DNA of 64,000 nt, taken from the NCBI GenBank assembly GCA_021646415.1, contig SOEU01000007.1:62001-126000 (forward strand). Reading direction: 5' to 3'. The translations under genes and the position numbers were made by a program. Shown here piece after piece: positions 51,525-60,974 of the stretch. The notes under the pieces were generated by a model. The model was not told where the DNA came from. It searched no databases and saw nothing but the letters and a program-made list of their open reading frames with translations. Numbering within the stretch: the first letter of the stretch is position 1; the number at the start of each line of letters is the position of its first letter. Origin of the DNA: Candidatus Brocadia sp. GTDB lineage: Bacteria > Planctomycetota > Brocadiia > Brocadiales > Brocadiaceae.

Positions 51525-52637
51525 TTATAGTTCCATACTTGTCTCTACACCAATTTCATCGGTATAAGTATAAGGCGGATAAGAATTCTCACTATCATTC
51601 TTACCCCTCTCACCCCTCTTACCATTCTTATCGGTCCTAATACTCGCACCCTCCCAATCGGCTTCCGGAACATTACCCGATACAAGTCCTGATGCTGTTA
51701 CTCTAATCGAGGTACCAGATCCATCGACATCGAGCTTGACCTTCCATGTAACGGTAACGCTCTCTCCGGCCTGAAGATGCCCAATATCGGTTCTGGACGA
51801 ACCTTCCAGTAAGTACATGTTTGTGGGTAAAATAATCTCTGCAAAGGTATCAAAGGCATAACATTCTGAGCAATCGAACGGTTGGGGACAGGGATAAGTA
51901 ATTTCTGCTGTTACTTCGAGTACGGAACCAGCGGTTGTTTCACCGGTGGTGTGAATGGTAACCGTCCATGGCATCATTACTGCTCCCCAATAAGGGCGTG
52001 AAGTTCCGTATCCGGTATAGTTCCATGCGTCTTCAAAGTCAGTCATGCTCCATGTGATAGTCCCATCAAGATTTGTCACTCTATTTAGGTCCCTACCCCA
52101 TGGATCCAGAAAGTAAACTTCTCCCTCCTCTTCATCATACCCCACAATCACCCGGTAATGCGCTGTATCATCATCTGGTGCATATTTCATGAATAAAACA
52201 ACCGGAATATCTTGAGCAATGAGTTCTTTAAGGCCTGACCACCAGAGAGTAACTGAAGAATAAGCAAAAGAGGCATAACCCAAGGGTCTTTCTGGATAAC
52301 CCGATTGAGGAGCATGATAGGGAAAGAATCTCCCCTGGGCACTGCTCAGATGACTGAAAAAACCTGCACGGACCATATCCCACGTATAAGTACCTATTGA
52401 AGAGGAGCGGGCAACATCTGCGATGGCCTTTTGATCGATATCCTCGCCCCAAAAATCGTATAATATCTCAAGGGCACCAGAACCGCAGGAGAGACCTGTT
52501 ATTTGCTTGTGATACGGCACATCAGGAATAAGATGCACTTTTGGTAAAGACGTCGTTTTCTCTGTACCATTCGCCAGATTATCAAAGCGAAAGATCATCA
52601 AAATCAATAATACAATGAACCTGTTTTTGCTTCGCAT
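51525..52637 (-). CDS. Exported C39-like papain-fold protein
   Basis: A 370-residue protein. The ATG at 52637 is chosen because GGGGGTGAAAGAT precedes it. It has a signal helix (about 5-20) and then a C39-like cysteine peptidase fold: DVPYHKQITGLSCGSGALEI (Cys and helix), DDDTAHYRVIVGYDEEEGEV (His) and YFLDPWGRDL (Asp). The C-terminal 150 residues look like an Ig-like domain (PWTVTIHTTGETTAGSVLEV). It may cleave leader peptides or wall peptides. It is convergent with the ABC exporter genes, 10 bases from their end; a functional link is possible. Confidence 0.8.
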   Translation of the reverse strand: MRSKNRFIVLLILMIFRFDNLANGTEKTTSLPKVHLIPDVPYHKQITGLSCGSGALEILYDFWGEDIDQKAIADVARSSSIGTYTWDMVRAGFFSHLSSAQGRFFPYHAPQSGYPERPLGYASFAYSSVTLWWSGLKELIAQDIPVVLFMKYAPDDDTAHYRVIVGYDEEEGEVYFLDPWGRDLNRVTNLDGTITWSMTDFEDAWNYTGYGTSRPYWGAVMMPWTVTIHTTGETTAGSVLEVTAEITYPCPQPFDCSECYAFDTFAEIILPTNMYLLEGSSRTDIGHLQAGESVTVTWKVKLDVDGSGTSIRVTASGLVSGNVPEADWEGASIRTDKNGKRGERGKNDSENSYPPYTYTDEIGVETSMEL

Positions 52638-52744
52638 ATCTTTCACCCCCATTCAATAATATTTTTGTGAGAGGATCATACCTAGAATGCTACAGCAATT
52701 ATTTCGAAATAGAAAAATTCGAATTGATTTTCTTCCTTTTTATG

Positions 52745-54913
52745 TTAATTTTCGCTCGATAATGGAATAAACTCTCGTGTAATGTTACTTTTCGTATTTG
52801 ATAGATGCGTATTTTTCTGCCTCAATAAGTTTGTAATTTCTTCAGCCTTCATAGGACTGTATAACAGGTAGCCCTGTATATAATCACACTGATACAACCG
52901 CAACAATTCCAACTGCCTTTGCGTTTCCACCCCCTCTGCAATTACCTTTATTTTAAGGGAGTGCGCCATGTCTATGATAGCTTTGACAATTGCTGAAGCA
53001 TCTGTATTAATGGCAATATCTAAAATTAAAGACCGATCAATTTTTAATGTACTGAACGGAAGATTTTTCAGGTTATGTATTGAAGAAAAACCGATGCCAA
53101 AATCATCCATCATGAGCTGTATTTTCATATCATTCAATTCTTTAAATATTTCGAGGACTAGCTCTTTGCTTTCCATGACCGTACTTTCGGTAATTTCCAA
53201 TTTAAAGACATCGGCCGACAACCCGGTGTTTTTAATTGTTGTCCTGACCAGTTCCGGTAATTCCTTGTGTCGAAGTTGTAAGGCTGATACGTTAACACTA
53301 ATAATTATATTTGAAAATCCCATGTCATGCCACACCTTGTTTTGAGCACACGCATTTTGTATTACCCAATGACCGATTTTATCGATCATTCTGGTTTCCT
53401 CTGCCAGCGGGATGAACTCATCAGGCAGAATTAAACCACGTTGAGGATGCTGCCAGCGAATGAGTGATTCCAAACCAACAATCTCATCACGTGTTGATGA
53501 CACAATGGGTTGATAATAAATTACTAATTCTGAGTGTTCAATAGCACGCCAGAGATCGGCTTCTAACTGTAAATAATTCATTGCCTTGGCATGCATTTCC
53601 GTATTAAATATCACATACCGTGCTTTACCATGCATCTTTGCCCGGTACATTGTTATATCAGCGTCCCTCAGGATATCCTCCGGGCGATTATAAAATTCGC
53701 CTTTTAAGACAATTCCAATACTTGCCGAGGCAACTATTCTATGGCCATCAAGAATGAAAGGCTCCTTCAAGGCTTCCAGGATTCTTTCTGCCACAAATTT
53801 TGCGTTAAAATTGTCATCTATATTATCAAGAAGAATTGCAAATTCATCTCCTCCAAAACGAGCAACGGTATCTGACTTCCGCAAGCACTCTTCCAGTTTT
53901 TTCGCGATTAAGATCAGTAATTTATCACCCACAAGATGACCGAGGCTGTCATTTACAACCTTGAAACGGTCAAGATCAAGAAATAATACCGAAAATAAAC
54001 AGTTTTTATCTCTTTTTGCATGCTCAATTAATCGCTCCAAACGCTCCATAAAAAGATTCCTGTTGGGCAGGTTCGTCAACGGATCGTGAAATGCAGTGTG
54101 TCTCAGTTGATCACGATATACTCGTAAACGTTCGATCATATGGTTGAAAGCACACGCAAAATCTGAAATTTCATCATTCGTGTAAACGGTAATATGCTGT
54201 TCGAATATTCCTTCAGAAATTTTTTTTGTTGCTAAATTCAACTTCTTGAGAGGGGCGGTAATTTTTTTTGTAAGAAATAAAGTGAAAATAACCCCTACGA
54301 AGACAAAGAGAGAGGTAAAAACTAATGCAGACATCTGGAATTGGTTTATTCTTTTATGAAGATTTTCAAGGGACAATCCAAGTTGAATGTATCCTATAAT
54401 CTCCGGATTTGTATTTTTTTGATTGGTTACCAATGTATCTGTTGGTTTTTTGTCGGGAACGATAATCACAGGAGACAGAACGTCAATATACCGTTTTCCA
54501 TCTTCTTTATTGACGAATTCTTTATACAGTATTTTTCCTTGTGAACCGGAATCTATGAAACTCACGGCAGGTGATGGGGGAATTTTTAGCCCACATTTAA
54601 AGCTTTTGTGCATGAGTAGCTTTTTATCTTTATTGAGAAGGCATACATAAGCAACATCTTCATCTACTTCCAGACTCTCAACGATCTGTTTCATAGATTC
54701 TTTATCCCCTGTATAGATGCAATATTCACTTGATTGAGATGCCATGCTGGCAATAACTAAGCCATGTCTTACAAGGTTGTTGTATTTGTAAGAAACTACA
54801 TTGTGTATAAGAAAAAAGCTGATTCCTGCCGAAGTCACCAGGATAATGAGAATGGTTAAAAGATTAAATTTGGTTGCTATGCTAATTCGTCTCTTTGCTT
54901 TTGAGGCAAACAT
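52745..54913 (-). CDS. Membrane diguanylate cyclase/phosphodiesterase (HAMP-GGDEF-EAL)
   Basis: A 722-residue protein. TM1 (about 15-37), a periplasmic sensor, TM2 (about 190-215), HAMP (LNLATKKISEGIFEQHITVY), GGDEF with HDPLTNLPNRNLFMERLERL, allosteric-site RKSD and active site RFGGDEFAILL, and EAL with YYQPIVSSTRDEIVGLESLI, NVSALQLRH, EITESTVME, DDFGIGFSS and EGVET. All catalytic residues needed for both activities appear present. It turns over c-di-GMP in response to a periplasmic signal. Its start lies four bases from the preceding binding-protein gene, so it is one operon with the TonB receptor. Confidence 0.93.
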   Translation of the reverse strand: MFASKAKRRISIATKFNLLTILIILVTSAGISFFLIHNVVSYKYNNLVRHGLVIASMASQSSEYCIYTGDKESMKQIVESLEVDEDVAYVCLLNKDKKLLMHKSFKCGLKIPPSPAVSFIDSGSQGKILYKEFVNKEDGKRYIDVLSPVIIVPDKKPTDTLVTNQKNTNPEIIGYIQLGLSLENLHKRINQFQMSALVFTSLFVFVGVIFTLFLTKKITAPLKKLNLATKKISEGIFEQHITVYTNDEISDFACAFNHMIERLRVYRDQLRHTAFHDPLTNLPNRNLFMERLERLIEHAKRDKNCLFSVLFLDLDRFKVVNDSLGHLVGDKLLILIAKKLEECLRKSDTVARFGGDEFAILLDNIDDNFNAKFVAERILEALKEPFILDGHRIVASASIGIVLKGEFYNRPEDILRDADITMYRAKMHGKARYVIFNTEMHAKAMNYLQLEADLWRAIEHSELVIYYQPIVSSTRDEIVGLESLIRWQHPQRGLILPDEFIPLAEETRMIDKIGHWVIQNACAQNKVWHDMGFSNIIISVNVSALQLRHKELPELVRTTIKNTGLSADVFKLEITESTVMESKELVLEIFKELNDMKIQLMMDDFGIGFSSIHNLKNLPFSTLKIDRSLILDIAINTDASAIVKAIIDMAHSLKIKVIAEGVETQRQLELLRLYQCDYIQGYLLYSPMKAEEITNLLRQKNTHLSNTKSNITREFIPLSSEN

Positions 54914-54916
54914 AAC

Positions 54917-55867
54917 TTATTCCTCAAAAATTTTATATGCATTACGAATCTGTTTTTCCTGAATCTCTATCTTCATATATCTGGCTGTTCTCAGATTCAG
55001 GGTATAAAGTAACTTTCGAGGGAAAGATAGAGGTACAGAATTCACCCCTGCACCCCGTATAATTTCAATAGCCTTCTCTCCACATTGCACCCCTATATCA
55101 TGAAAATCATATTCTAAGGCGTAAAGAGCTCCTGCCTTTACCCAGGTGGAAGAAAGACCACAGAATGGTATACGGTTTCTAAATGAAAAAAGCAGGATTT
55201 GTTTAGCTGTTAGCGAATTAAATACAAGCGGGTCATTTATTCCCCACAAAACATCTGCATTATTTGCTAAGGTTTTGAGTGCATTGGGAATATCTTTTGG
55301 TGTACGAATCTTCACAGGGTAAAGATCGAGCCCCATTTTTCTTGCTATTTCCTCAGCACATCGAATCTTTTTTTGATTTTCCAACGGGTTGTACATGACG
55401 CCGATTTTTCTTGCCTCCGGGAGGAAACTCTTTAACCAATAATACTGTGTTTCTATCGGAAAGTCGAGTATTACCCCGGTGGCGTTACGTGCATGCTTTA
55501 TCGTACCTTCGTCGAGAATAAGGGTAGCAACAATTGGTACGTCAATAAATACCTTGAGAGCCTCCTCAGTTGGAGTAGTTCCAATGGTAAATATCAAACT
55601 AGGTTTATTTTTTTTGATTTTCTGAAAGATTTTTGATATCAGCACATTCTCACCTTCCATCTCATAGATATCACATTTCGCCTGTATTTTTTGTCCCATA
55701 ATATAATTTTGAAAACCTTCGAACACGTCTGTATAAGGTGATTCATTGCGACTAACAATCACGGCCATTTGCAACACATCCGCTGGGATTTTATGAATAG
55801 TTATACAGAAGGCGAATATTATAATTATAGCTGCTTTGAGAATAGTAGGAATTTTGCATCCGTGCAT
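54917..55867 (-). CDS. ABC-type substrate-binding protein, exported
   Basis: A 316-residue protein with a signal segment (about 11-27) and the ABC_sub_bind/periplasmic binding fold: FIDVPIVATLILDEG, YWLKSFLPEARKIGVMYNPLEN, LDLYPVKIRTPKDIPNAL and ADVLWGINDPLVFN. No permease or ATPase is encoded beside it. It sits between a TonB receptor and a GGDEF-EAL protein, so a sensing rather than transport role is likely. Confidence 0.85.
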   Translation of the reverse strand: MHGCKIPTILKAAIIIIFAFCITIHKIPADVLQMAVIVSRNESPYTDVFEGFQNYIMGQKIQAKCDIYEMEGENVLISKIFQKIKKNKPSLIFTIGTTPTEEALKVFIDVPIVATLILDEGTIKHARNATGVILDFPIETQYYWLKSFLPEARKIGVMYNPLENQKKIRCAEEIARKMGLDLYPVKIRTPKDIPNALKTLANNADVLWGINDPLVFNSLTAKQILLFSFRNRIPFCGLSSTWVKAGALYALEYDFHDIGVQCGEKAIEIIRGAGVNSVPLSFPRKLLYTLNLRTARYMKIEIQEKQIRNAYKIFEE

Positions 55868-55887
55868 GTTGAATGTTCTCTGGCAAA

Positions 55888-57960
55888 TTAAAATGCATAC
55901 GTAACCTTAATTCGAAATGTCCTGCCGTCCTGTTCGATGGTATCCTGCACGTGTTCTTCTCCACCGGGATCTTCGTATTCCTTGTTAAATAAGTTAAAAA
56001 CGCCTCCTGAAACTTCCAATGTTTTAAAAATATTACGACTGTACAGTGTTACGTTAGTGATAAAAAAGTCTTCCGCAAATCTGCGAGAAAGTGTTTCTCT
56101 TTTGCTCGTATACTGTTCTTCTCCGCTTAAAAAAAGTTTTCTCTTTATCAGCGGAATAATCATATTGAGCTTGGCCAAATGTTTAGGAGAATTTACCAGA
56201 ATTTCCCCGGTCTTATCGTCCTCGGTTTCCTGGATGGTATAACTGATCCTTCCCTCAAAACCACTTTCCCATTTTGCTTCCAATTCAGATTCAATACCTT
56301 TTGCACGAACCTTATCGATATTATCAAACACGAGGAGACCGTCTCCAGGGTCAGTTTTTAAGGCAATGAGATCGTCAATTGAATTATAAAAACCAACAAT
56401 TGTCCCACGAAGGTGCTTTCCAAAGTACTGTTCGTAAATGATTTCATAGGTATCGATGGTCTCAGGGTCAAGATGGGGACTGTGCTTCTGCGAAGTGTCA
56501 TCATGGTAGTAAAGTTCGTAGGCATTTGGCGCGCGGAATGCCCGGCCATATGCAAACTTAAACGTTGTCTTCTCATAGGGGTTGTAAATCAACGCAGCAC
56601 GGGGACTGACGGCGCTTCCAAAGGTATAAAAATAATCAAAACGGGCACCGGCATTTAAAGTCAAATAGTCTGTAATGGCATATTCATCCTGTAGATAAGC
56701 TGCCCAATACTGCGTGTCACGTTTGTCATCGAGAATTTCACGTCTAATTCCGGGAAATGTACCCACTCTTATATGATTAAAGGCATGCTGGTCCTGCTGT
56801 ATGCTATACCGATAATCCAACCCGAACGTGCTTTTGTGCTTTTCGAGAAGGATTTTGGTCAATTGCACCTCTCCTTGCAACCATTGGCTATCAACATCAT
56901 CAGTAGTTTTTATTGATCCGGGTAATTCATTTGAAAAATAATCGTCATTATAATCGTAAAAATTGTAGTTGAGCCTGGCCAGAAAATTTAATTGGTCATC
57001 AAATATGCGTTCGTACTTCAGATCCGCCCAGCCCCGCTCGTCAGCAGCAAAAAAACGCTCATTAAATCTTGTATCAAATGGAGCAGTTGGAACAACTTTT
57101 TCCCTTTGGTGATAATTTAACTGCAAAGTTAAATCATGGAAGAAAAAGCTACTAAAAAGATTTTTAAATCGGTCATTATCAAGGTCTTCTGCAATACCGT
57201 TGTTGTTTTTAGGATTGTCGAATTCTTTGAAGAACAATCGGTCGTCCCCTTCACTGCTATAGTAAGAACCAGAAAATAACATCTCCAGACCATTCTGAAA
57301 TTTATCACCGTAACTCACACGGGTCTTATATGTCTCAAAACGGCCTGCCGCTCCTGAAGTCTCAATACCCTTGAAATCTCTGCCCCGCCTGGTAATTACA
57401 TTGATAACTGCAAAAAATGCATTTGTGCCGTACAGGGAAGAACCCGGCCCACGGATGATCTCTATACGTTCAATGAGATCGATATCGATGGGAAAATCCG
57501 TGCCTATAGGCGCCTGTTCATAGATAGCGTCATTAATTCGGTGTCCATCGATAAGGAGCAGGATACGGGTATTGTAATCTCCGGGCAGTCCAAAACCCCT
57601 TACCCCAAGGTAATGATAGTTTCTATCATAGGTAACATGGAATCCTCGTACACTCCGTAAAATCTCAGCAAAATTTAGATAACCATATTTTTTGATCTCA
57701 TCCGCCGTTATAATAGTGACTGAAGAAGGCGCTTCTGTCAACTTTTGCTCATATTTGGCGGCACTATACACTGAAGGAATCTCTTGAAAAAGAATCATCT
57801 CTTCGCTTACAGGTGCCGATTCTAAGGATAGTTCCGATTCTGCCAGACACTGATAGGGTAAAAAACAAAGAATGAAGAGAGTGATGATGAAAAATCTCTG
57901 GAATTTCCCATTTCCTTTAGAAAAGAAAATAGTTTTCTTTCTGCTGTAAGGAGGTAACAT
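55888..57960 (-). CDS. TonB-dependent outer membrane receptor
   Basis: A 690-residue protein. A signal peptide (FFIITLFILCFLPYQCLAES) is followed by a plug domain (KLTEAPSSVTIITADEIKKY, GVRGFGLPGDYNTRILLLID, IERIEIIRGPGSSLYGTNAF) and a barrel with many aromatic-flanked strands ending in the terminal Phe (RIKVTYAF). It imports a scarce ligand across the outer membrane using TonB. The ligand is not evident. It is the first gene of a three-gene operon. Confidence 0.92.
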   Translation of the reverse strand: MLPPYSRKKTIFFSKGNGKFQRFFIITLFILCFLPYQCLAESELSLESAPVSEEMILFQEIPSVYSAAKYEQKLTEAPSSVTIITADEIKKYGYLNFAEILRSVRGFHVTYDRNYHYLGVRGFGLPGDYNTRILLLIDGHRINDAIYEQAPIGTDFPIDIDLIERIEIIRGPGSSLYGTNAFFAVINVITRRGRDFKGIETSGAAGRFETYKTRVSYGDKFQNGLEMLFSGSYYSSEGDDRLFFKEFDNPKNNNGIAEDLDNDRFKNLFSSFFFHDLTLQLNYHQREKVVPTAPFDTRFNERFFAADERGWADLKYERIFDDQLNFLARLNYNFYDYNDDYFSNELPGSIKTTDDVDSQWLQGEVQLTKILLEKHKSTFGLDYRYSIQQDQHAFNHIRVGTFPGIRREILDDKRDTQYWAAYLQDEYAITDYLTLNAGARFDYFYTFGSAVSPRAALIYNPYEKTTFKFAYGRAFRAPNAYELYYHDDTSQKHSPHLDPETIDTYEIIYEQYFGKHLRGTIVGFYNSIDDLIALKTDPGDGLLVFDNIDKVRAKGIESELEAKWESGFEGRISYTIQETEDDKTGEILVNSPKHLAKLNMIIPLIKRKLFLSGEEQYTSKRETLSRRFAEDFFITNVTLYSRNIFKTLEVSGGVFNLFNKEYEDPGGEEHVQDTIEQDGRTFRIKVTYAF

Positions 57961-58388
57961 GTTCAGTTATACATGTTATAATGGTGTATAAAGATTTTAA
58001 AGATTAGGGTGAATGGTTTTCATCGATATAATTTATGATACTTATGTGTCCAACTTTAATTATTTCAGTTTTTATTGGCCGAATTACATTTTTGTACGTA
58101 AACATAATTGAACATTATCCGATAGTACAATTCAAGCAAAATATCAGATTATTCGCAAAAACGATCAAATATGTACATCAATTACCCAAAGTTGTCTAAG
58201 CCATTTTTCTCAAGTTAGTTTTGACAAGCGAGAAAAATTTGTTTGTAATTATGAGTAGTTTCTTATTATGCTTTTATTCAAAACTATAGGTAGTGTTTCG
58301 AATCCACTCCTCACATCTCGGGCGTTTTCATATATAAAGACTTCGCCAGCTTTTGTATTCGAATGAATTTTTTTAAGGAGCTTACGTT
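57961..58388. other. Divergent intergenic region
   Basis: About 430 AT-rich bases between the TonB receptor (minus) and an exported lectin-like protein (plus). I see no gene, no cobalamin or other riboswitch landmark and no clear promoter. There is a loose inverted repeat (TTTTTCTC, GAGAAAAA) near 58205-58240. Confidence 0.45.
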
Positions 58389-59078
58389 ATGAAAAAATTA
58401 TTTGTGATGTTGGTCGTTTGTCTGTCGAATTCATTAATTTCTGGTTATACCCATGCACAGCAGGGGCAAAAAATTACAGCTTCAGAAATCCTTGGTGAAA
58501 GGAAGGAATGTTACTTTGATGATGATAAAGCAGATGTGATACCCATTGGGTTTCAAAGTGCTCTTACGGGAAAGGGAGAACCAGGACGTTGGGTAGCCAA
58601 GAAGATTGAACATGCCCCCTCAGCCGATAATGTGGTTGTACAAACCAAATTGGATGACACGGATTATCGTTTTCCACTCCTGATACTCGACGGGGTGTCG
58701 TATAAAGATTTTATGGCGTTTGTAAAATTGAGGGCTATCAGTGGGAAGGCCGATCAGGCCGGCGGGCTGGTCTTCAGATATAAAGACAATAATAACCATT
58801 ACGTGCTCAGGGCCAATGCCTTAGAAAATAATGTACGGTTATATACAGTAATTAATGGGAGTCGAAGGCAGATCGCAGGTAAAAACATAAAGGTGCCGTC
58901 GAACGAATGGCACTTATTAAAAGTTATTTGTAAGTCAGACAAGATTCAATGTTTTTTTAATAATACAAAGGTGTTTGAGGTGTCGGATGATACCTTCGAC
59001 AGCGGGAGTATAGGACTCTGGACAAAATCGGATTCCTACACATATTTTGACGATCTGGTGATGCAGGAAATGAAATAA
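58389..59078 (+). CDS. Exported concanavalin-A-like (LamG/DUF1080-type) protein
   Basis: A 229-residue protein with AAGGAG eight bases before the ATG and a signal peptide (about 1-24, ending THAQQ). The rest is one jelly-roll domain: FMAFVKLRAISGKADQAGGL, VFRYKDNNNHYVLRANALEN and WHLLKVICKSDKIQCFFNNT, with GSIGLWTKSDSYTYFDDL at the end, as in lectin/glucanase-like carbohydrate-binding domains. A glycan-binding function is inferred; no catalytic residues are evident. Confidence 0.75.
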   Translation: MKKLFVMLVVCLSNSLISGYTHAQQGQKITASEILGERKECYFDDDKADVIPIGFQSALTGKGEPGRWVAKKIEHAPSADNVVVQTKLDDTDYRFPLLILDGVSYKDFMAFVKLRAISGKADQAGGLVFRYKDNNNHYVLRANALENNVRLYTVINGSRRQIAGKNIKVPSNEWHLLKVICKSDKIQCFFNNTKVFEVSDDTFDSGSIGLWTKSDSYTYFDDLVMQEMK

Positions 59079-59136
59079 TGCGCTGTATAGAGACGTCCGA
59101 CTGGGCGGTCTCTACTGGTAAATTGCTTGAGACTAA

Positions 59137-59215
59137 AGCACGGACAAACAAGCTTGTCCATGCCCCCCTAGTTTAAGGGGGATTTCCTCAAGTCCCCCTT
59201 AAACTAGGGGGATTC
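59137..59215. repeat. Palindrome cluster with 19-bp arms
   Basis: CCCCCTAGTTTAAGGGGGA (59164-59182) and its complement (59193-59211) form a perfect 19-bp inverted repeat. It is preceded by GCACGGACAA..TTGTCCATGC, related to the palindrome at 3489. It lies between two exported-protein genes. Confidence 0.85.
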
Positions 59216-59330
59216 AGGGGGTTGTCGACCGCTATGTTTCCAGCTTTTGAAATTCCTTAAACGTTTAAATTAGCGCTTATGGCAACAAAGGCAGGTAATA
59301 TATTTATACGTTACAGCGCCACATTATAAC

Positions 59331-59936
59331 ATGTGGAAAAGTCCGGTACTATTGGCGTTATTTATTTTATCAGAACTTTTTGTACCTGCTGAAGTCTTTG
59401 CACTAAGACCCTTTGTCACAACGGATGCGGACGTGGCCGAACCAAATGCAATCGAAATAGAATTAGGGATATTTGGACTGCATGAACAAAAACATCCAGG
59501 CCCTGATGAAATAACACCGGAGATACCAAGCATTCGTTTCAATTATGGACTACCATGGGATAGTGAGATTGTACTAGAGACTGTAGGTGAACTCATTGAT
59601 AACGAATATACGGGTACGCTGGGCATAAAGGAGAAGCAATTTGCCAATACGGCAGGTTTTTATAAGAAGGTCTGGTGGTGCGGTAGTGATTGGATACCCA
59701 ACTTTGCTATTGAAACGGGTATTGTATTTCCCACAGAAAAAGATACTTCAGGGTTGGACTTTGAGGGCACTGGCATCTTTTCATGGTATCTCAGAAAACT
59801 TACCTGCCATCTGACACTGGGCGGAGGCACAGAGAAAGAAGCCTTTGAACACAATACACGTGGCCTTTTTATTTACGGTATCATAGTAGATGTACCCATT
59901 CCCCAGTATAAAAAACTCCATCTTGTAACGGAATAG
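59331..59936 (+). CDS. Exported protein, possible outer-membrane barrel, probably C-terminally truncated
   Basis: A 201-residue protein with a signal peptide (about 1-24) and beta-strand-like pattern (NAIEIELGIFGLHEQKHPGP, FNYGLPWDSEIVLETVGEL, FAIETGIVFPTEKDTSG). It resembles transporter-like barrels of the phenol-meta-pathway type, which are longer (about 260). It stops at YKKLHLVTE just before another fragment, so the end may be lost. The start lacks a clear ribosome binding site. Confidence 0.5.
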   Translation: MWKSPVLLALFILSELFVPAEVFALRPFVTTDADVAEPNAIEIELGIFGLHEQKHPGPDEITPEIPSIRFNYGLPWDSEIVLETVGELIDNEYTGTLGIKEKQFANTAGFYKKVWWCGSDWIPNFAIETGIVFPTEKDTSGLDFEGTGIFSWYLRKLTCHLTLGGGTEKEAFEHNTRGLFIYGIIVDVPIPQYKKLHLVTE

Positions 59937-59937
59937 A

Positions 59938-60063
59938 GCGGGGAAAAGGTGCAGATGTATTAACCATTGATGCCATAAAAGGTATGGATGTTAATTATCA
60001 TGACGTTGCAAAGAAGTTAGAAGAGATTGGAGAATTTCTTAAACAATGGGCGGGTTATTAATT
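59938..60063 (+). pseudogene. C-terminal protein fragment of unknown family
   Basis: An open frame of 41 codons without start (GADVLTIDAIKGMDVNYHDV, KKLEEIGEFLKQWAGY) ends at a TAA. It looks like the end of a real protein rather than random sequence and directly abuts the truncated preceding gene. It may be part of the decayed ABC transporter that follows; I cannot name it. Confidence 0.4.
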
Positions 60064-60286
60064 ATTTCTCTCTATTTTCCGTGCCCTGCACCATAATTAC
60101 AGTAATAATATTCTTCTTCTTGAAAAGTGGGTATCTCATTCATCACTCTCACACACTCCTTGCCTTATCCCGCCTGTACTTCACCAGCTTACAGCAGACC
60201 TTGTTGTATTCGTTCCGGAGCATACTGAAAGTATCAAAGACACAGCATCTAATATTTTGCAATCAGAAATAGTACCGTGTTCTCAG

Positions 60287-60490
60287 TTAAGCAACTTCAG
60301 ACAACTCAAGTTTGTAAAGGGTTTTTATCGGAATTTTCTTTGCAGCATCCAGTATCTCTATCGCAACGATCTCATTTCTCGCTGAGGTGTGTAGAATGAC
60401 CCCTTCTGCTATTTCTATAGCACCATCCGGTTTTTTCGAAGACATCTGAATGTATGCGGCATCAACCTCTTTATCATATTTGACTTTCAT
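60287..60490 (-). CDS. DUF2283 protein
   Basis: A 67-residue protein with GGAGGTGAACC directly before the ATG. MKVKYDKEVDAAYIQMSSKK and GVILHTSARNEIVAIEILDA are the DUF2283 signature. Such proteins commonly follow DUF4258 genes in toxin-antitoxin-like pairs, which is the arrangement here. Cytosolic; precise function unknown. Confidence 0.85.
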   Translation of the reverse strand: MKVKYDKEVDAAYIQMSSKKPDGAIEIAEGVILHTSARNEIVAIEILDAAKKIPIKTLYKLELSEVA

Positions 60491-60493
60491 GGT

Positions 60494-60622
60494 TCACCTC
60501 CAATGCTTCTTTTTATTTTCCTCATTATCAATGAAATCAGGCTCTTCTATGGTCTCTATTATATCTTTTTCAGATATTTTGTATAGCATTAGATTGTTTT
60601 TAGCATGCCTTGATAGTTTCAT
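60494..60622 (-). CDS. Short DUF4258 protein, probably truncated
   Basis: A 42-residue frame, MKLSRHAKNNLMLYKISEKD, then IIETIEEPDFIDNEENKKKH. It matches the first half of DUF4258 proteins (about 70-80 residues); the second, beta-rich half is absent. The stop overlaps the ribosome binding site of the DUF2283 gene. As the putative toxin partner it is probably inactive. Confidence 0.6.
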   Translation of the reverse strand: MKLSRHAKNNLMLYKISEKDIIETIEEPDFIDNEENKKKHWR

Positions 60623-60838
60623 CTTAAACGCTTCTTGCCTTATCCAGCTGTTCTTTACCAACTTGCAAAAAAGCTATCTCGGCCTTAACTTGAGATTTTT
60701 ATATTTTCATTATAGCTTTTTGTCTCAATTTATCATATACAATAACCACTCTCAATCCTATTTTCCTAAAATTCTATCATAATCGTCCGTAAATTTAAGG
60801 TTGTCTCTTATTCATATTCGGGATAATATTTATTGCAT

Positions 60839-60940
60839 ATGCAGAAGAAATTGAAATTGGGATTTTTCTTTGCACTCTTTCTCTTTATCACCTTTCTACC
60901 CGTTGTGTGGATGTTCGGAAGCTCTCTCTATGAGGAATGA
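60839..60940 (+). pseudogene. ABC transporter permease remnant (N-terminus)
   Basis: A 33-residue frame, MQKKLKLGFFFALFLFITFL, then PVVWMFGSSLYEE, the start of a permease of an iron/thiamine/spermidine-type importer. It stops at a TGA and is followed by an ATPase fragment. Confidence 0.5.
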
Positions 60941-60974
60941 AAAATATCGTTTATTTATTACCGGGATATTTTTT

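Noticed and set aside
57961-58388. Cobalamin or other riboswitch upstream of the TonB receptor
   Set aside because: No B12-box or other aptamer landmark is visible on the minus strand.
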